Below, piece by piece: positions 44,192-51,842 of a stretch of 64,000 nucleotides of DNA (positions are counted from its first letter, which is position 1; each line of letters opens with the position of its first letter). Origin of the DNA: JBEBVQ01 sp037190845. Lineage in GTDB: Bacteria; Bacteroidota; Bacteroidia; Chitinophagales; Chitinophagaceae. The position numbers were made by a program, and so were the translations under genes. The DNA is taken from the NCBI GenBank assembly GCA_037190845.1, contig JBBCJI010000022.1:1-64000 (forward strand), given 5' to 3'. The notes beneath the pieces were generated by a model that searched no databases, had not been told where the DNA came from, and worked only from the letters and a program-made list of their open reading frames with translations.

Positions 44192-46312
44192 ATGAAGAAA
44201 AAGCAATCATGCAGCATAAAGACTCTTTTCGCAGCTTTGTGTATGACCGGAGGCGGTATATTGTCAAACGCCCAAAGTCTCAATTACGAATGGGGCATAA
44301 GCGCCGGCGGTATTGACCTTGATCTTTGCGGCGGGCCTAACAGTATTGCCGTAGACAGGGCCGGAAATGTATATGTAACAGGAACATTTGGCTGGCTGTC
44401 CTTCGGAGCACCTGCTGATTTTAACCCCGGTACCGGTACCGCCATTCTTAATAATGCCGGAGGCCCGGATGCTTTTTTAGCCAAGTATGATGCAAACGGA
44501 CAGTATCTATGGGCCTTCAGCATAGGCAGCAGCGGGGAAGACAGGGGGTATGGAGTAGCCGTAGATGATACCGGGAATGTGTATATCACCGGCACCTTTG
44601 GAGGAACAGCAGACTTTAATCCCGGAGCGGGTACCGCTATGCTTACTCCCGCTTCTCCTTCCGGACAAAATGCGTATGTTGCCAAGTATGATCCCAGCGG
44701 CAACTACCTGTGGGCAGGAAGTATTGGCGGCAGCACGGGCTTTAATCATGGCAAGGGGATAGTGCTGGATACTGCCGGTAATGTGTACGTTACGGGATAC
44801 TTTAATTATACCTCAGACTTCGACATGGGAACCGATACGGCTTTTCTTGCTGCTACAGGATCATTTAACGCTACTGATGTGTATTTAGCCAGGTATGATG
44901 CAGGCGGCAATTATGTATGGGCTAAAAGCATGGGCGGGCATGATGATGAATGGAGCTCTGACATCACGGTGGATGCTGCCGGTAATGTATATATCACAGG
45001 CATGTTCGGAAGGCTTAACGGTCATCCCGCCGATTTTGATCCGGGAACCGGTGTGGCTATGCTGATTTCTGCAGGGATAGCTGATGGCTTTTTAGCCAGG
45101 TATGATGCAAACGGAAATTATGTATGGGCCAAAAGTATAGGAGGAACCGGATTTGACGAGGTCTATGGAATTGCCGTGGATAATAATAGTAATGTGTACG
45201 TGACAGGATATTTCGTAGGAACTGCAGATTTTAATCCGGGAGGCAGCCCGGCGGCTACACTCACTTCTCTTGGGCTTAATGATGCATTTATAGCCAGGTA
45301 CGACGCTGGTGGTAATTATGTTTGGGCAGGTCGGCTGGGAAGAGGCCAGCAAGATCAGGGAGTGGGTGTAGATGTAGACGCTGCAGGTAATGTATATGTT
45401 ACGGGATGGTTTAATGGTACTGTAGACTTTGACTTCGGCCAGGGTACCGCAACACTTGCAGCGGCGGGAGACCAGGATGCGTTTATTGCAAAGTATGATT
45501 CCGGTGGCAGTTATTTATGGGCCGGCCGGCTGGGCGGAGACGCTATAGATAATGGTACTGCTATAGCCGTAGACATAGCCGGAAACGTATACCTGGCCTC
45601 AAGCTTTGAGCTGACAGGGGATTTTGACCCCGGCCCTGACACAGCTACGCTTACCGCTGCAGGAATACAGGATGTATATATAGTGAAATTAAGCTGTGGG
45701 GATACTACCTCTGCTTATCTTTCTGTAACGGAATGCCGGGGGAGCTATACCTTAAACGGAACAGTATATACTGCCAGCGGCATTTATACACAGGTATTAC
45801 CTAATGCCTCCGGTTGTGACAGCACAATTACGCTTGATCTGACATTTGCCAGTCCTGAACAACCTGTTATTACGGTTGACCAATATGTGCTGGGGGTAGC
45901 TGGTACTTATGCTGGTTACCAGTGGATCAAAAACGGTACGGATATTGACGGGGCTACCAACGCTACCCATATCGTTACCGAAAATGCGGATTACCAGGTA
46001 AGGGTTACCAACGACGAAGGTTGTGAAGAGACTTCGGCTGTTTATGCCGTTAATAATGTAGGTATAGATGATGATGTAAACGGAAGACAGATCAGTATCT
46101 ATCCCAACCCGGTCGGTGAAATGATCCATATTAACAGCCCGGTGCCTGTAGATGTCGCTTTAACGGGTGCAGACGGAAGGATGGTGCTGCATGCTGAACA
46201 TGCAAAACAGATTTCAGTAAGACACCTTCCGGATGGTATCTACTTTCTGCGCGTATCGGATCGGGAAGGCAGACTGATCAAGGTAGAGAAGCTGGTGAAA
46301 GCGACCCGGTAA
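44192..46312 (+). CDS. SBBP (seven-repeat beta-propeller) protein with type A T9SS sorting domain, tandem paralogue
   Basis: A 706-residue paralogue of the preceding gene product. The ATG at 44192 gives a standard signal peptide (MKKKQSCSIKTLFAALCMTG). Seven SBBP repeats (about 40-510), e.g. GNVYVTGTFGWLSFGAPADF and DAFLAKYDANGQYLWAFSIG, then the same Cys module (TECRGSYTLNGTVYTASGIY), an Ig-like domain and a type A T9SS signal (ISIYPNPVGEMIHINSPVP ... GIYFLRVSDREGRL). Same domain order as its neighbour, so a tandem duplication is the simple explanation; sequence has diverged substantially. Likely co-transcribed. Confidence 0.87.
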   Translation: MKKKQSCSIKTLFAALCMTGGGILSNAQSLNYEWGISAGGIDLDLCGGPNSIAVDRAGNVYVTGTFGWLSFGAPADFNPGTGTAILNNAGGPDAFLAKYDANGQYLWAFSIGSSGEDRGYGVAVDDTGNVYITGTFGGTADFNPGAGTAMLTPASPSGQNAYVAKYDPSGNYLWAGSIGGSTGFNHGKGIVLDTAGNVYVTGYFNYTSDFDMGTDTAFLAATGSFNATDVYLARYDAGGNYVWAKSMGGHDDEWSSDITVDAAGNVYITGMFGRLNGHPADFDPGTGVAMLISAGIADGFLARYDANGNYVWAKSIGGTGFDEVYGIAVDNNSNVYVTGYFVGTADFNPGGSPAATLTSLGLNDAFIARYDAGGNYVWAGRLGRGQQDQGVGVDVDAAGNVYVTGWFNGTVDFDFGQGTATLAAAGDQDAFIAKYDSGGSYLWAGRLGGDAIDNGTAIAVDIAGNVYLASSFELTGDFDPGPDTATLTAAGIQDVYIVKLSCGDTTSAYLSVTECRGSYTLNGTVYTASGIYTQVLPNASGCDSTITLDLTFASPEQPVITVDQYVLGVAGTYAGYQWIKNGTDIDGATNATHIVTENADYQVRVTNDEGCEETSAVYAVNNVGIDDDVNGRQISIYPNPVGEMIHINSPVPVDVALTGADGRMVLHAEHAKQISVRHLPDGIYFLRVSDREGRLIKVEKLVKATR

Positions 46313-46568
46313 ACATCTTTTACTGTTTCCATTTGCTGCCGGTGCAGGAGGAACCCTGCCCGGCAGTAGTGTATATGGGCAATGATACATTTTATTGTAT
46401 ACACAGCTAATAGCCGAGCTGTGCTTCTGAATGATCAAAACGGGAGAAGTGAATCATACCGTGGCAATGTGACGCTATTAAGATAATACCACCCCCCTGG
46501 GGTAAACTCTTGCGCATCAGTGCCGGTAAGAAATTCCTCCTCCCGTATTTCGTTATTGCCCTCCTCTC

Positions 46569-47897
46569 TTACAGGTCATTAGTATGGGTTTCACGTACGA
46601 AGAATGGTATGGCTTTCTGTTTTTCTTCCGCTCTGCGGTGCCATGCATCCACGATCTTTTGCTGATCCACTACCCGTTCCAGTGCGATGATATACGCTGC
46701 CGTACGTAATGATACCTTGTACTTGTCTGCATATTTGAAGATGTCTTCCAGATTACGTGTCATGATCTGTTCCAGCCGTGCTTGTACCTGTGCGGGTTGC
46801 CATATTTCATGCAGATTGTTCTGCAGCCATTCAAGGTAAGAGATAATTGCGCCTCCGGCATTTGCGTATATGTCTGGTATAATCATTGTGCCTCCGGCTT
46901 GCAGTAGTTTGTCGGCCTCAGGAGTTAAGGGGCTGTTCGCGCCTTCTACAATGATCCTTGCTTTGATTGTGTCTGCGTTTAGCCCCGTGATTGTATGTTC
47001 GCGTGCAGCCGGAATTAATATATCCACATCAAGTGTGAGCAGATCTTCTCTTGCTATAGGTGTTGCGTGCGGGTAGCCTTTTATCGAGCCGTTGTTGTAC
47101 TGACTGTATGCTATCAGGTTGCGGATGTCAATGCCATAAGGGCTATAATAAGCGGTATCTATATCGCTTACCGCCAATATATTGAAATTGCTGTCGTAAA
47201 GTGACAGTGCAGTGTGAAGCCCTACATTGCCGAATCCCTGGATGGCCACTGTTGTATTTCCGGGTGAAAGTCCTTGTCTTTTTGCTGTCAGCAGTGTAGC
47301 GGCGCTTACTCCGTTGCCCGTAGCCCTGATCCTGCCGGGCGCTTTGTCTGAAATAAGGCGTTTCCCGGTGACGATTGCAGAGATACTTTTGCCATGAATT
47401 ATTGAAAATTCATCCAGTAACCAGTCTAACATATCGCGCTCCGGACGTCTTTGATCCCGTGTGAATACATCATTCAATGCCTGGATATAGGATTGGGTAA
47501 GCCGTTCGCGTTCGTTGTCGGATAGATTTGCAGGGTCGCTGATGATACCTCCCCGTGCGCCGCCAAAAGGTATACCCGCAAGAGCCGATTTCCAGTTCAT
47601 CCCTGCCGCCTGGGCTTTTATGATATGCAGGTTCAGGTCGGGGCCGTATACAATACCGCCTCTTGCCGGACCTGCAAGAGTGCTGTGTATCACGTAAAAG
47701 CCTTCAAAGTTCCGCGTTTTACCATTGTCGAGCACTACGGGAAAGTTAAGCAGCAGTATCTGCTTTTCCGGCGTCGCCAGCTTTTTCTGTTGCTTTTCGC
47801 TGATGCCGAGTATGTTTGCGGCAGCATGAAAATGGGTCAGTATAGCATTATAAGAGCTATACTTTGTGGTCGTGGTGTTTTTTTTGATCAGTGTCAT
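46569..47897 (-). CDS. Glu/Leu/Phe/Val dehydrogenase family protein
   Basis: A 442-residue protein with the dimerisation domain (1-190) and an NAD(P)-binding domain (GFGNVGLHTALSLYD). Family motifs are present but two Lys are replaced: GPxKGG reads GPARGG (R79) and the catalytic GGAKGG reads GGARGG (R115); K103 in MNWKSALAG is kept. In glutamate dehydrogenase these Lys bind the side-chain carboxylate and act in catalysis. The enzyme may use a different substrate or be altered in activity. The start MTLIKKNTTTTK at 47897 was chosen over the upstream ATG. Its leader carries two hairpins and a Cys-codon ORF. Confidence 0.85.
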   Translation of the reverse strand: MTLIKKNTTTTKYSSYNAILTHFHAAANILGISEKQQKKLATPEKQILLLNFPVVLDNGKTRNFEGFYVIHSTLAGPARGGIVYGPDLNLHIIKAQAAGMNWKSALAGIPFGGARGGIISDPANLSDNERERLTQSYIQALNDVFTRDQRRPERDMLDWLLDEFSIIHGKSISAIVTGKRLISDKAPGRIRATGNGVSAATLLTAKRQGLSPGNTTVAIQGFGNVGLHTALSLYDSNFNILAVSDIDTAYYSPYGIDIRNLIAYSQYNNGSIKGYPHATPIAREDLLTLDVDILIPAAREHTITGLNADTIKARIIVEGANSPLTPEADKLLQAGGTMIIPDIYANAGGAIISYLEWLQNNLHEIWQPAQVQARLEQIMTRNLEDIFKYADKYKVSLRTAAYIIALERVVDQQKIVDAWHRRAEEKQKAIPFFVRETHTNDL

Positions 47898-47948
47898 CTT
47901 TTTGTTTTTATTAGAATGATATACCGGTCGTATAATAATTTCAAGGTT

Positions 47949-47979
47949 GGCCGCCTTGCCGGTACGGAATACGGCGGCC
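47949..47979 (-). promoter_or_regulatory. Hairpin in the dehydrogenase leader
   Basis: A perfect 7-bp GGCCGCC/GGCGGCC stem with a 17-nt loop, about 50 nt upstream of the dehydrogenase ATG and just after the terminator-like hairpin. No T run follows it. Confidence 0.45.
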
Positions 47980-47995
47980 TGCCCGGCGGAAGATA

Positions 47996-48029
47996 AAAGC
48001 CCCCTCTGCACAAGGCGGAAGGGGCTTCA
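47996..48029 (-). terminator. Terminator-like hairpin after the Cys-codon ORF
   Basis: On the minus strand AAGCCCC pairs with GGGGCTT and is followed by TTTA; one or two further pairs are possible. It lies about 31 nt after the small ORF stop and about 100 nt before the dehydrogenase ATG. TCCGCCT in its loop region can pair instead with AGGCGGA inside the small ORF. Confidence 0.6.
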
Positions 48030-48059
48030 GGGTCGGCTACGACTCCTTGTTCCAGCGTA

Positions 48060-48125
48060 TCAACATGCTATCCGCCTGCATGGATGCTGGTATGCGCGAC
48101 AACAACAACATTTCCGGTTTTTCAT
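48060..48125 (-). CDS. Possible Cys-codon leader peptide (21 residues)
   Basis: Minus-strand ATG at 48125 opens a 21-codon frame starting MKNRKCCCCR and ending with TGA; six of 21 codons are Cys, four of them consecutive TGT. It lies between a tRNA-Cys-like gene and a terminator-like hairpin, upstream of the dehydrogenase gene. Codons 16-19 contain AGGCGGA, complementary to TCCGCCT in the terminator region. This is the arrangement of an amino-acid attenuator, with stalling at Cys codons freeing the competing pairing. The four TGT could also be a chance trinucleotide repeat. No homologue is known to me for certain. Confidence 0.4.
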   Translation of the reverse strand: MKNRKCCCCRAYQHPCRRIAC

Positions 48126-48157
48126 AGCTGTATGATTATAAAAATGGTGAACAGAAG

Positions 48158-48228
48158 GTGTCACGGGCGGAATCGAACCGCCGTAAAAGGTCTTGCCAAC
48201 CTCCGCCTGACCGCTCGGCCACGTGACA
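48158..48228 (-). tRNA. tRNA-Cys(GCA)-like gene with non-standard features
   Basis: Read on the minus strand from 48228 the sequence folds into a cloverleaf: 7-bp acceptor TGTCACG/CGTGACA, D arm GCC/GGC, anticodon arm GAGGT/ACCTT with loop TGGCAAG (anticodon GCA), a 4-nt variable region and T arm GGCGG/CCGCC with loop TTCGATT. Oddities: G instead of U at position 33, a U1-A72 first pair, C at the discriminator where cysteine tRNAs carry U73, and no encoded CCA. It starts 6 bp after the sterol-desaturase stop, so it may be co-transcribed. It could be a minor, degenerate or specialised Cys tRNA. Confidence 0.6.
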
Positions 48229-48234
48229 GTATCT

Positions 48235-49452
48235 TTAGTGTGCATGTTGGTAAAGCAGTTTATAATAATGGGTACGTATGGTATTGTAATACAGAAGTAC
48301 GAATGCCGGAAGGGCGATCAGCGGCAGGGCAAGCCATATGTACGGATACCAGCTATATATGTAGATACATATTAATCCCAGGCGAAGGTATTCGAGATGA
48401 AATATCCATTTCCTTTGCTCCAGCATGGCGCCGGTACTGATAATGCTGATGAGGATAAAGGCCGCGGCAATCATAAGCTGGAAAACCGTTTGATAATGTT
48501 CGAAAAGGATCATGAAAAAAAGTATTGTGATCGTGCATATGGTCTGATACATAATGTACCTGTACAGGATGAGTGCCGGGCGTATATCACTGCTTTTCCG
48601 GAGCAGTTTTTTTTCGAGTAAGCTACGTATACGGGGATCTATATCGTCCGGTTTTCCAAAGATGATCTTAAAGCGTTCCCGCCATGTTGCTGCACGTTTA
48701 AAGGCTATTGCCATTTCCAGGACAAAATGAAAATGCTGCCACAGGAAGCTGTAACTCCCGACAGGTTTGGTAAGTCCATATACGGGTGCTGCCTTTTCTG
48801 CTGTAAAAGTGCCGAACAGCTTATCCCATATGATCAGTACGTCGCCATAGTTTTTATCCAGGTATTCCGGGTTGCTGCTGTGGTGTACGCGGTGGTGGGA
48901 TGGGGTTACGAGGATATATTCCAGGAATCCCAGCTTACCGATTGTCCGGGTATGTGTGAAAAACGGGTATACGCCATGTACCAGCAGGATGACCGTGGTC
49001 ATGGCCGGGGAAAAACCGATAAGCGGGAGGAATGACCAGAACAGCGCACGGAAGAATGCCTGGAGCACGGTGATCCGTACCGAGACGGTGTAGTTGAAGT
49101 CCTCACTCTGATGATGTACCACATGCGCGCTCCAGAACAGGTTGATCTCATGCCCCAGGCGATGATACCAATACCATATAAAATCGGTGAACAGGAATAA
49201 GATAATCCAGGTGATGATGTGGGAAGGAATATGAAAAATCGCCCATTTTTCATGTATCCATACAAATACAAAATAGAACACCCCGGTGGTAAAAAGATCG
49301 CCGATACGTTCGCCGATACCTACATTTATATTTGCTACGGCTTCTTCGAAATGGAAATATTGCTTACCTTTTTTGAGGCTCACATAATATTCCAGGAGCA
49401 TGAATCCCACGAAAAACGGGATCGCAAAAGCCAGTATATTTAAATGTTCCAC
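48235..49452 (-). CDS. Sterol desaturase/fatty acid hydroxylase family membrane protein
   Basis: A 405-residue membrane enzyme. Three His boxes that hold a di-iron centre are present: HRLGH (97-101), HVVHH (110-114) and HHRVHH (186-191). Membrane segments precede and follow (LAFAIPFFVGFMLLEYYV, WIILFLFTDFIWYWY, and several near the C-terminus). Relatives hydroxylate or desaturate lipids, or cleave alkyl ethers; the substrate cannot be told from sequence. An Rrf2 regulator is encoded divergently, and a promoter box TACTTTTG lies 26 bp upstream, so Rrf2 control is possible. Confidence 0.88.
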   Translation of the reverse strand: MEHLNILAFAIPFFVGFMLLEYYVSLKKGKQYFHFEEAVANINVGIGERIGDLFTTGVFYFVFVWIHEKWAIFHIPSHIITWIILFLFTDFIWYWYHRLGHEINLFWSAHVVHHQSEDFNYTVSVRITVLQAFFRALFWSFLPLIGFSPAMTTVILLVHGVYPFFTHTRTIGKLGFLEYILVTPSHHRVHHSSNPEYLDKNYGDVLIIWDKLFGTFTAEKAAPVYGLTKPVGSYSFLWQHFHFVLEMAIAFKRAATWRERFKIIFGKPDDIDPRIRSLLEKKLLRKSSDIRPALILYRYIMYQTICTITILFFMILFEHYQTVFQLMIAAAFILISIISTGAMLEQRKWIFHLEYLRLGLICIYIYSWYPYIWLALPLIALPAFVLLYYNTIRTHYYKLLYQHAH

Positions 49453-49459
49453 GACTGAT

Positions 49460-49467
49460 TAACTTTG
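49460..49467 (+). promoter_or_regulatory. Possible -7 element for the Rrf2 regulator
   Basis: TAACTTTG on the plus strand is an exact TAnnTTTG match 65 bp upstream of the Rrf2 start; a clear -33 box is lacking. Confidence 0.35.
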
Positions 49468-49477
49468 TAAGCCGGAA

Positions 49478-49485
49478 CAAAAGTA
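49478..49485 (-). promoter_or_regulatory. -7 promoter element for the sterol-desaturase gene
   Basis: TACTTTTG on the minus strand, exact TAnnTTTG, 26 bp before the ATG at 49452. Confidence 0.5.
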
Positions 49486-49501
49486 GGGGACTTTTATTAT
49501 C

Positions 49502-49516
49502 CTACCAAATTAGTAG
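49502..49516. promoter_or_regulatory. Putative Rrf2 operator palindrome
   Basis: CTACCAAATTAGTAG is an inverted repeat (CTACYAA-N-TTRGTAG) 16 bp before the Rrf2 start and between the two divergent promoters. Position and symmetry fit an autoregulatory Rrf2 binding site; binding is inferred. Confidence 0.45.
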
Positions 49517-49532
49517 ACTAAAAAGAATTACT

Positions 49533-49937
49533 ATGCTTTCCAAAAAGGCACAATATGCACTAAAAGCTGCGGGTTACCTCGCGGCTAAAGGCGGCGCCAA
49601 CCCGGTGCAGATTGCCGAGATCTCCGAAAAGAAGCAGATACCCTTAAAGTTTCTGGAAAATATTCTGCTGGAATTAAAGAAGGCCGGCATTTTGGAAAGC
49701 AAAAAAGGAAAAGGTGGCGGATATTATATAAGCCATGCGCCGTCGGATATATCGCTGGCAAAGATTATCCGGACGGTAGACGGGCCGATTTCCATGCTGC
49801 CCTGCGTCAGCTTATATTTCTATGAAAAATGCAGTGATTGTGATGAAGAGCACTGTAATATTAACCGGGTTTTTGCAGAAGCACGCGATGCAACGCTACA
49901 GGTGCTGGAGCACAGAACGCTACAGGATATTATGTAG
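49533..49937 (+). CDS. Rrf2-family transcriptional regulator
   Basis: A 134-residue winged-helix regulator (MLSKKAQYALKAAGYLAAKG; QIPLKFLENILLELKKAGIL; KGKGGGYYI). Four Cys near the C-terminus (C91, C100, C103, C108) in CVSLYFYEKCSDCDEEHC resemble the cluster-binding segment of IscR/NsrR-type members, though spacing differs. It probably senses redox state, iron-sulphur status or nitric oxide. It is divergent from the sterol-desaturase gene with a palindromic site between. Confidence 0.9.
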   Translation: MLSKKAQYALKAAGYLAAKGGANPVQIAEISEKKQIPLKFLENILLELKKAGILESKKGKGGGYYISHAPSDISLAKIIRTVDGPISMLPCVSLYFYEKCSDCDEEHCNINRVFAEARDATLQVLEHRTLQDIM

Positions 49938-49960
49938 GCGGTGCTTCAAAAATGCTGTCA

Positions 49961-50050
49961 TGGCGGCCTCCGAGCCGCCATCGTCTGAAGTGATACGATA
50001 CTTAATGATGCTCGTATTTATAAAAGACGATCCCGGATCAAGCCCGGGAT
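49961..50050. repeat. Pair of GC-rich palindromes
   Basis: TGGCGGC/GCCGCCA (49961-49980) and ATCCCGG/CCGGGAT (50030-50050) lie between convergent genes. The same two palindrome types occur, in the other order, inside the 283-bp element at 24531-24813. They may serve as bidirectional terminators. Confidence 0.7.
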
Positions 50051-50074
50051 GACATCATTTAATGATACCGGATA

Positions 50075-51823
50075 CTAAAAGAAAGCTATCCCTGCATTCC
50101 AGCCAAACCAGTATTTTAAGTCGGCATAGCCACTGTTTATAGCGCCGTATTTAGGGATTGGGTGATTGTAATTTTCACGTGGCTGGTCGGCGCTGTAATG
50201 ATACATTGAAAACGACGGACCTGCGAAGAATGTAATGTATTTCCCGATTTTCAGATTGAGATTCATATTGGCCCGGTATAACATGGCATAAGCATTGGGA
50301 TTGCCCCGGTAGCAGTATTGTGCGGTTATCTCAGGCGTGAATGACCAACGGCGCCACAGATGGAGATCACTGCCAAATCCGTATCCGTAAGTAAATACCT
50401 GCCGGCCTGCTTCCGGATTAACGCCGGCGATCAGTATGTTGTATAATTTGTGTGTTCCTGTTTTCAGAGACAGATTCAGTGGTACAGCTTCATTGGTATA
50501 AAGGGAGAGCTTGTAATATCCCTTCCGGATCAGGTTGATCAGGCCTATATTGAACTTTTCTACGGTATCGGCAATGTTGATAATACCAATCTGTACACCA
50601 TTTACCTTTCTGGCAATATTGAGCAGTCCGGACATTTGCACTCCTTTTACATCGTTAGTGGAGATATTGACTGCGCCGGAGAGTTGCATGCCGTTTACAT
50701 TTTTTTCGCTCAGGTTGCCCAGTCCGGAGAGTTGCATGCCTTTTATACCCTTAGGAGCGCTGTTGACTGCTCCTGATAATTGCATACCTGCAATGCTGCC
50801 TGAGGCATGATTGGCCAGACCACTTGTCTGCACGCCCCGGAGATTGCCGGTTGTAAAATTGACAACACCTGCCAGTTGTAAGCCGTTTACAGAGTCGAGT
50901 GCATGATTGAAGACTCCCGCTGTTTGTACACCGTTTGCCTTACCGCCGGTCATGTTGAAAACGCCTGCAATCTGGAGGAACGACATATCCTGCTTCACAA
51001 TGTTGAAAACACCACCGATCTCCACACCCTGTAATCCGGCGGTATATCCCCCGATAATATTGAACGAAAATTTGTTGATCACATGGCTGCTCATTTTTCC
51101 GTGTGTGCCGATGCCTGGTGTAAGGGATGTCTGGTATGGCCTGTCTACAAAAAACTTGCTCAGGTTGATGCTTTGCGCTCTCTGCCGTGAGGAAAGGAAG
51201 AGATTGCTCAGCCAGTTTTTTTCAACCGGAGACACAACGATTGTATCAAGCAGGAAGCTTCTGGGGGCAATACTGACGGTCAGTTCCTGGTCATATCCCG
51301 GCTTCAGGATCATGAAGGTATCTGTGTACCAGGCTTTTCGTATGCTGACAGCAGCCGTCGGGTATTTATCCTTCAGCCGCAATCTGAAATATCCTTGTTC
51401 GTTAGTGAGTGTTGCCACCAGTTGCTGTGTTTCATATACACTTGCATCGCGGATGCGTTCTCCGGTTTTTTCGTCCAGCACATAGCCGCTGAGGTACCAT
51501 ACTTGTCCGCCGGTGGGTTGTTGTATTATTATATGGTTGCCGGTTTCCCTGTATTCGAATCGCCCTTCAAACAGGATGTCCAGTGTCTGTTTTACGGTTT
51601 TGTTATATACCGATAAAGAAACCAGACTGTCGCCCGGGAGCAGGTTGCTGTTGTATGAAAAACGGAAATTACCCTGTTGTCCAAGCTGGTTTAACGCTTC
51701 AGAAAGCGGTTTACGGCTTACCTCCAGGGAAATCATCCTATGCAGAAACTGTTGCGCCTGGCAAGTCGGAGCGGGCGGCAGCAAAAAGAAAAATATGATC
51801 AGTAGTATATAAAATCGGCTCAC
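50075..51823 (-). CDS. STN-carboxypeptidase-regulatory protein with GLQ-AGVxN surface repeats
   Basis: A 582-residue secreted protein. Signal peptide (1-24), STN domain (about 28-100, SLEVSRKPLSEALNQLGQQG, NKTVKQTLDILFEG), CarboxypepD_reg-like domain (about 108-195, LSGYVLDEKTGERIRDASVY), a linker, then about eleven 18-21-residue repeats (255-430) such as NGVQTAGVFNHALDS and KGMQLSGLGNLSEKN, and a beta-rich C-terminus ending in a Phe. There is no TonB plug or large barrel. STN domains of FecA-type receptors contact FecR, and fecR is the next gene upstream (19 bp). It probably senses or presents something at the outer membrane for the sigma/FecR pair. Confidence 0.8.
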   Translation of the reverse strand: MSRFYILLIIFFFLLPPAPTCQAQQFLHRMISLEVSRKPLSEALNQLGQQGNFRFSYNSNLLPGDSLVSLSVYNKTVKQTLDILFEGRFEYRETGNHIIIQQPTGGQVWYLSGYVLDEKTGERIRDASVYETQQLVATLTNEQGYFRLRLKDKYPTAAVSIRKAWYTDTFMILKPGYDQELTVSIAPRSFLLDTIVVSPVEKNWLSNLFLSSRQRAQSINLSKFFVDRPYQTSLTPGIGTHGKMSSHVINKFSFNIIGGYTAGLQGVEIGGVFNIVKQDMSFLQIAGVFNMTGGKANGVQTAGVFNHALDSVNGLQLAGVVNFTTGNLRGVQTSGLANHASGSIAGMQLSGAVNSAPKGIKGMQLSGLGNLSEKNVNGMQLSGAVNISTNDVKGVQMSGLLNIARKVNGVQIGIINIADTVEKFNIGLINLIRKGYYKLSLYTNEAVPLNLSLKTGTHKLYNILIAGVNPEAGRQVFTYGYGFGSDLHLWRRWSFTPEITAQYCYRGNPNAYAMLYRANMNLNLKIGKYITFFAGPSFSMYHYSADQPRENYNHPIPKYGAINSGYADLKYWFGWNAGIAFF

Positions 51824-51842
51824 CGGCGATTTTGTTTGCTCG

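Noticed and set aside
46313..46568. Imperfect GC hairpin (TGCCGG..CCCGGCA) downstream of the second SBBP gene
   Set aside because: Mismatched stem and no T run; too weak to call a terminator.
48126..48245. 61-codon minus-strand frame running through the tRNA-like gene into the Cys ORF
   Set aside because: Upstream part translates a structured RNA; only the final 21 codons from 48125 were kept.
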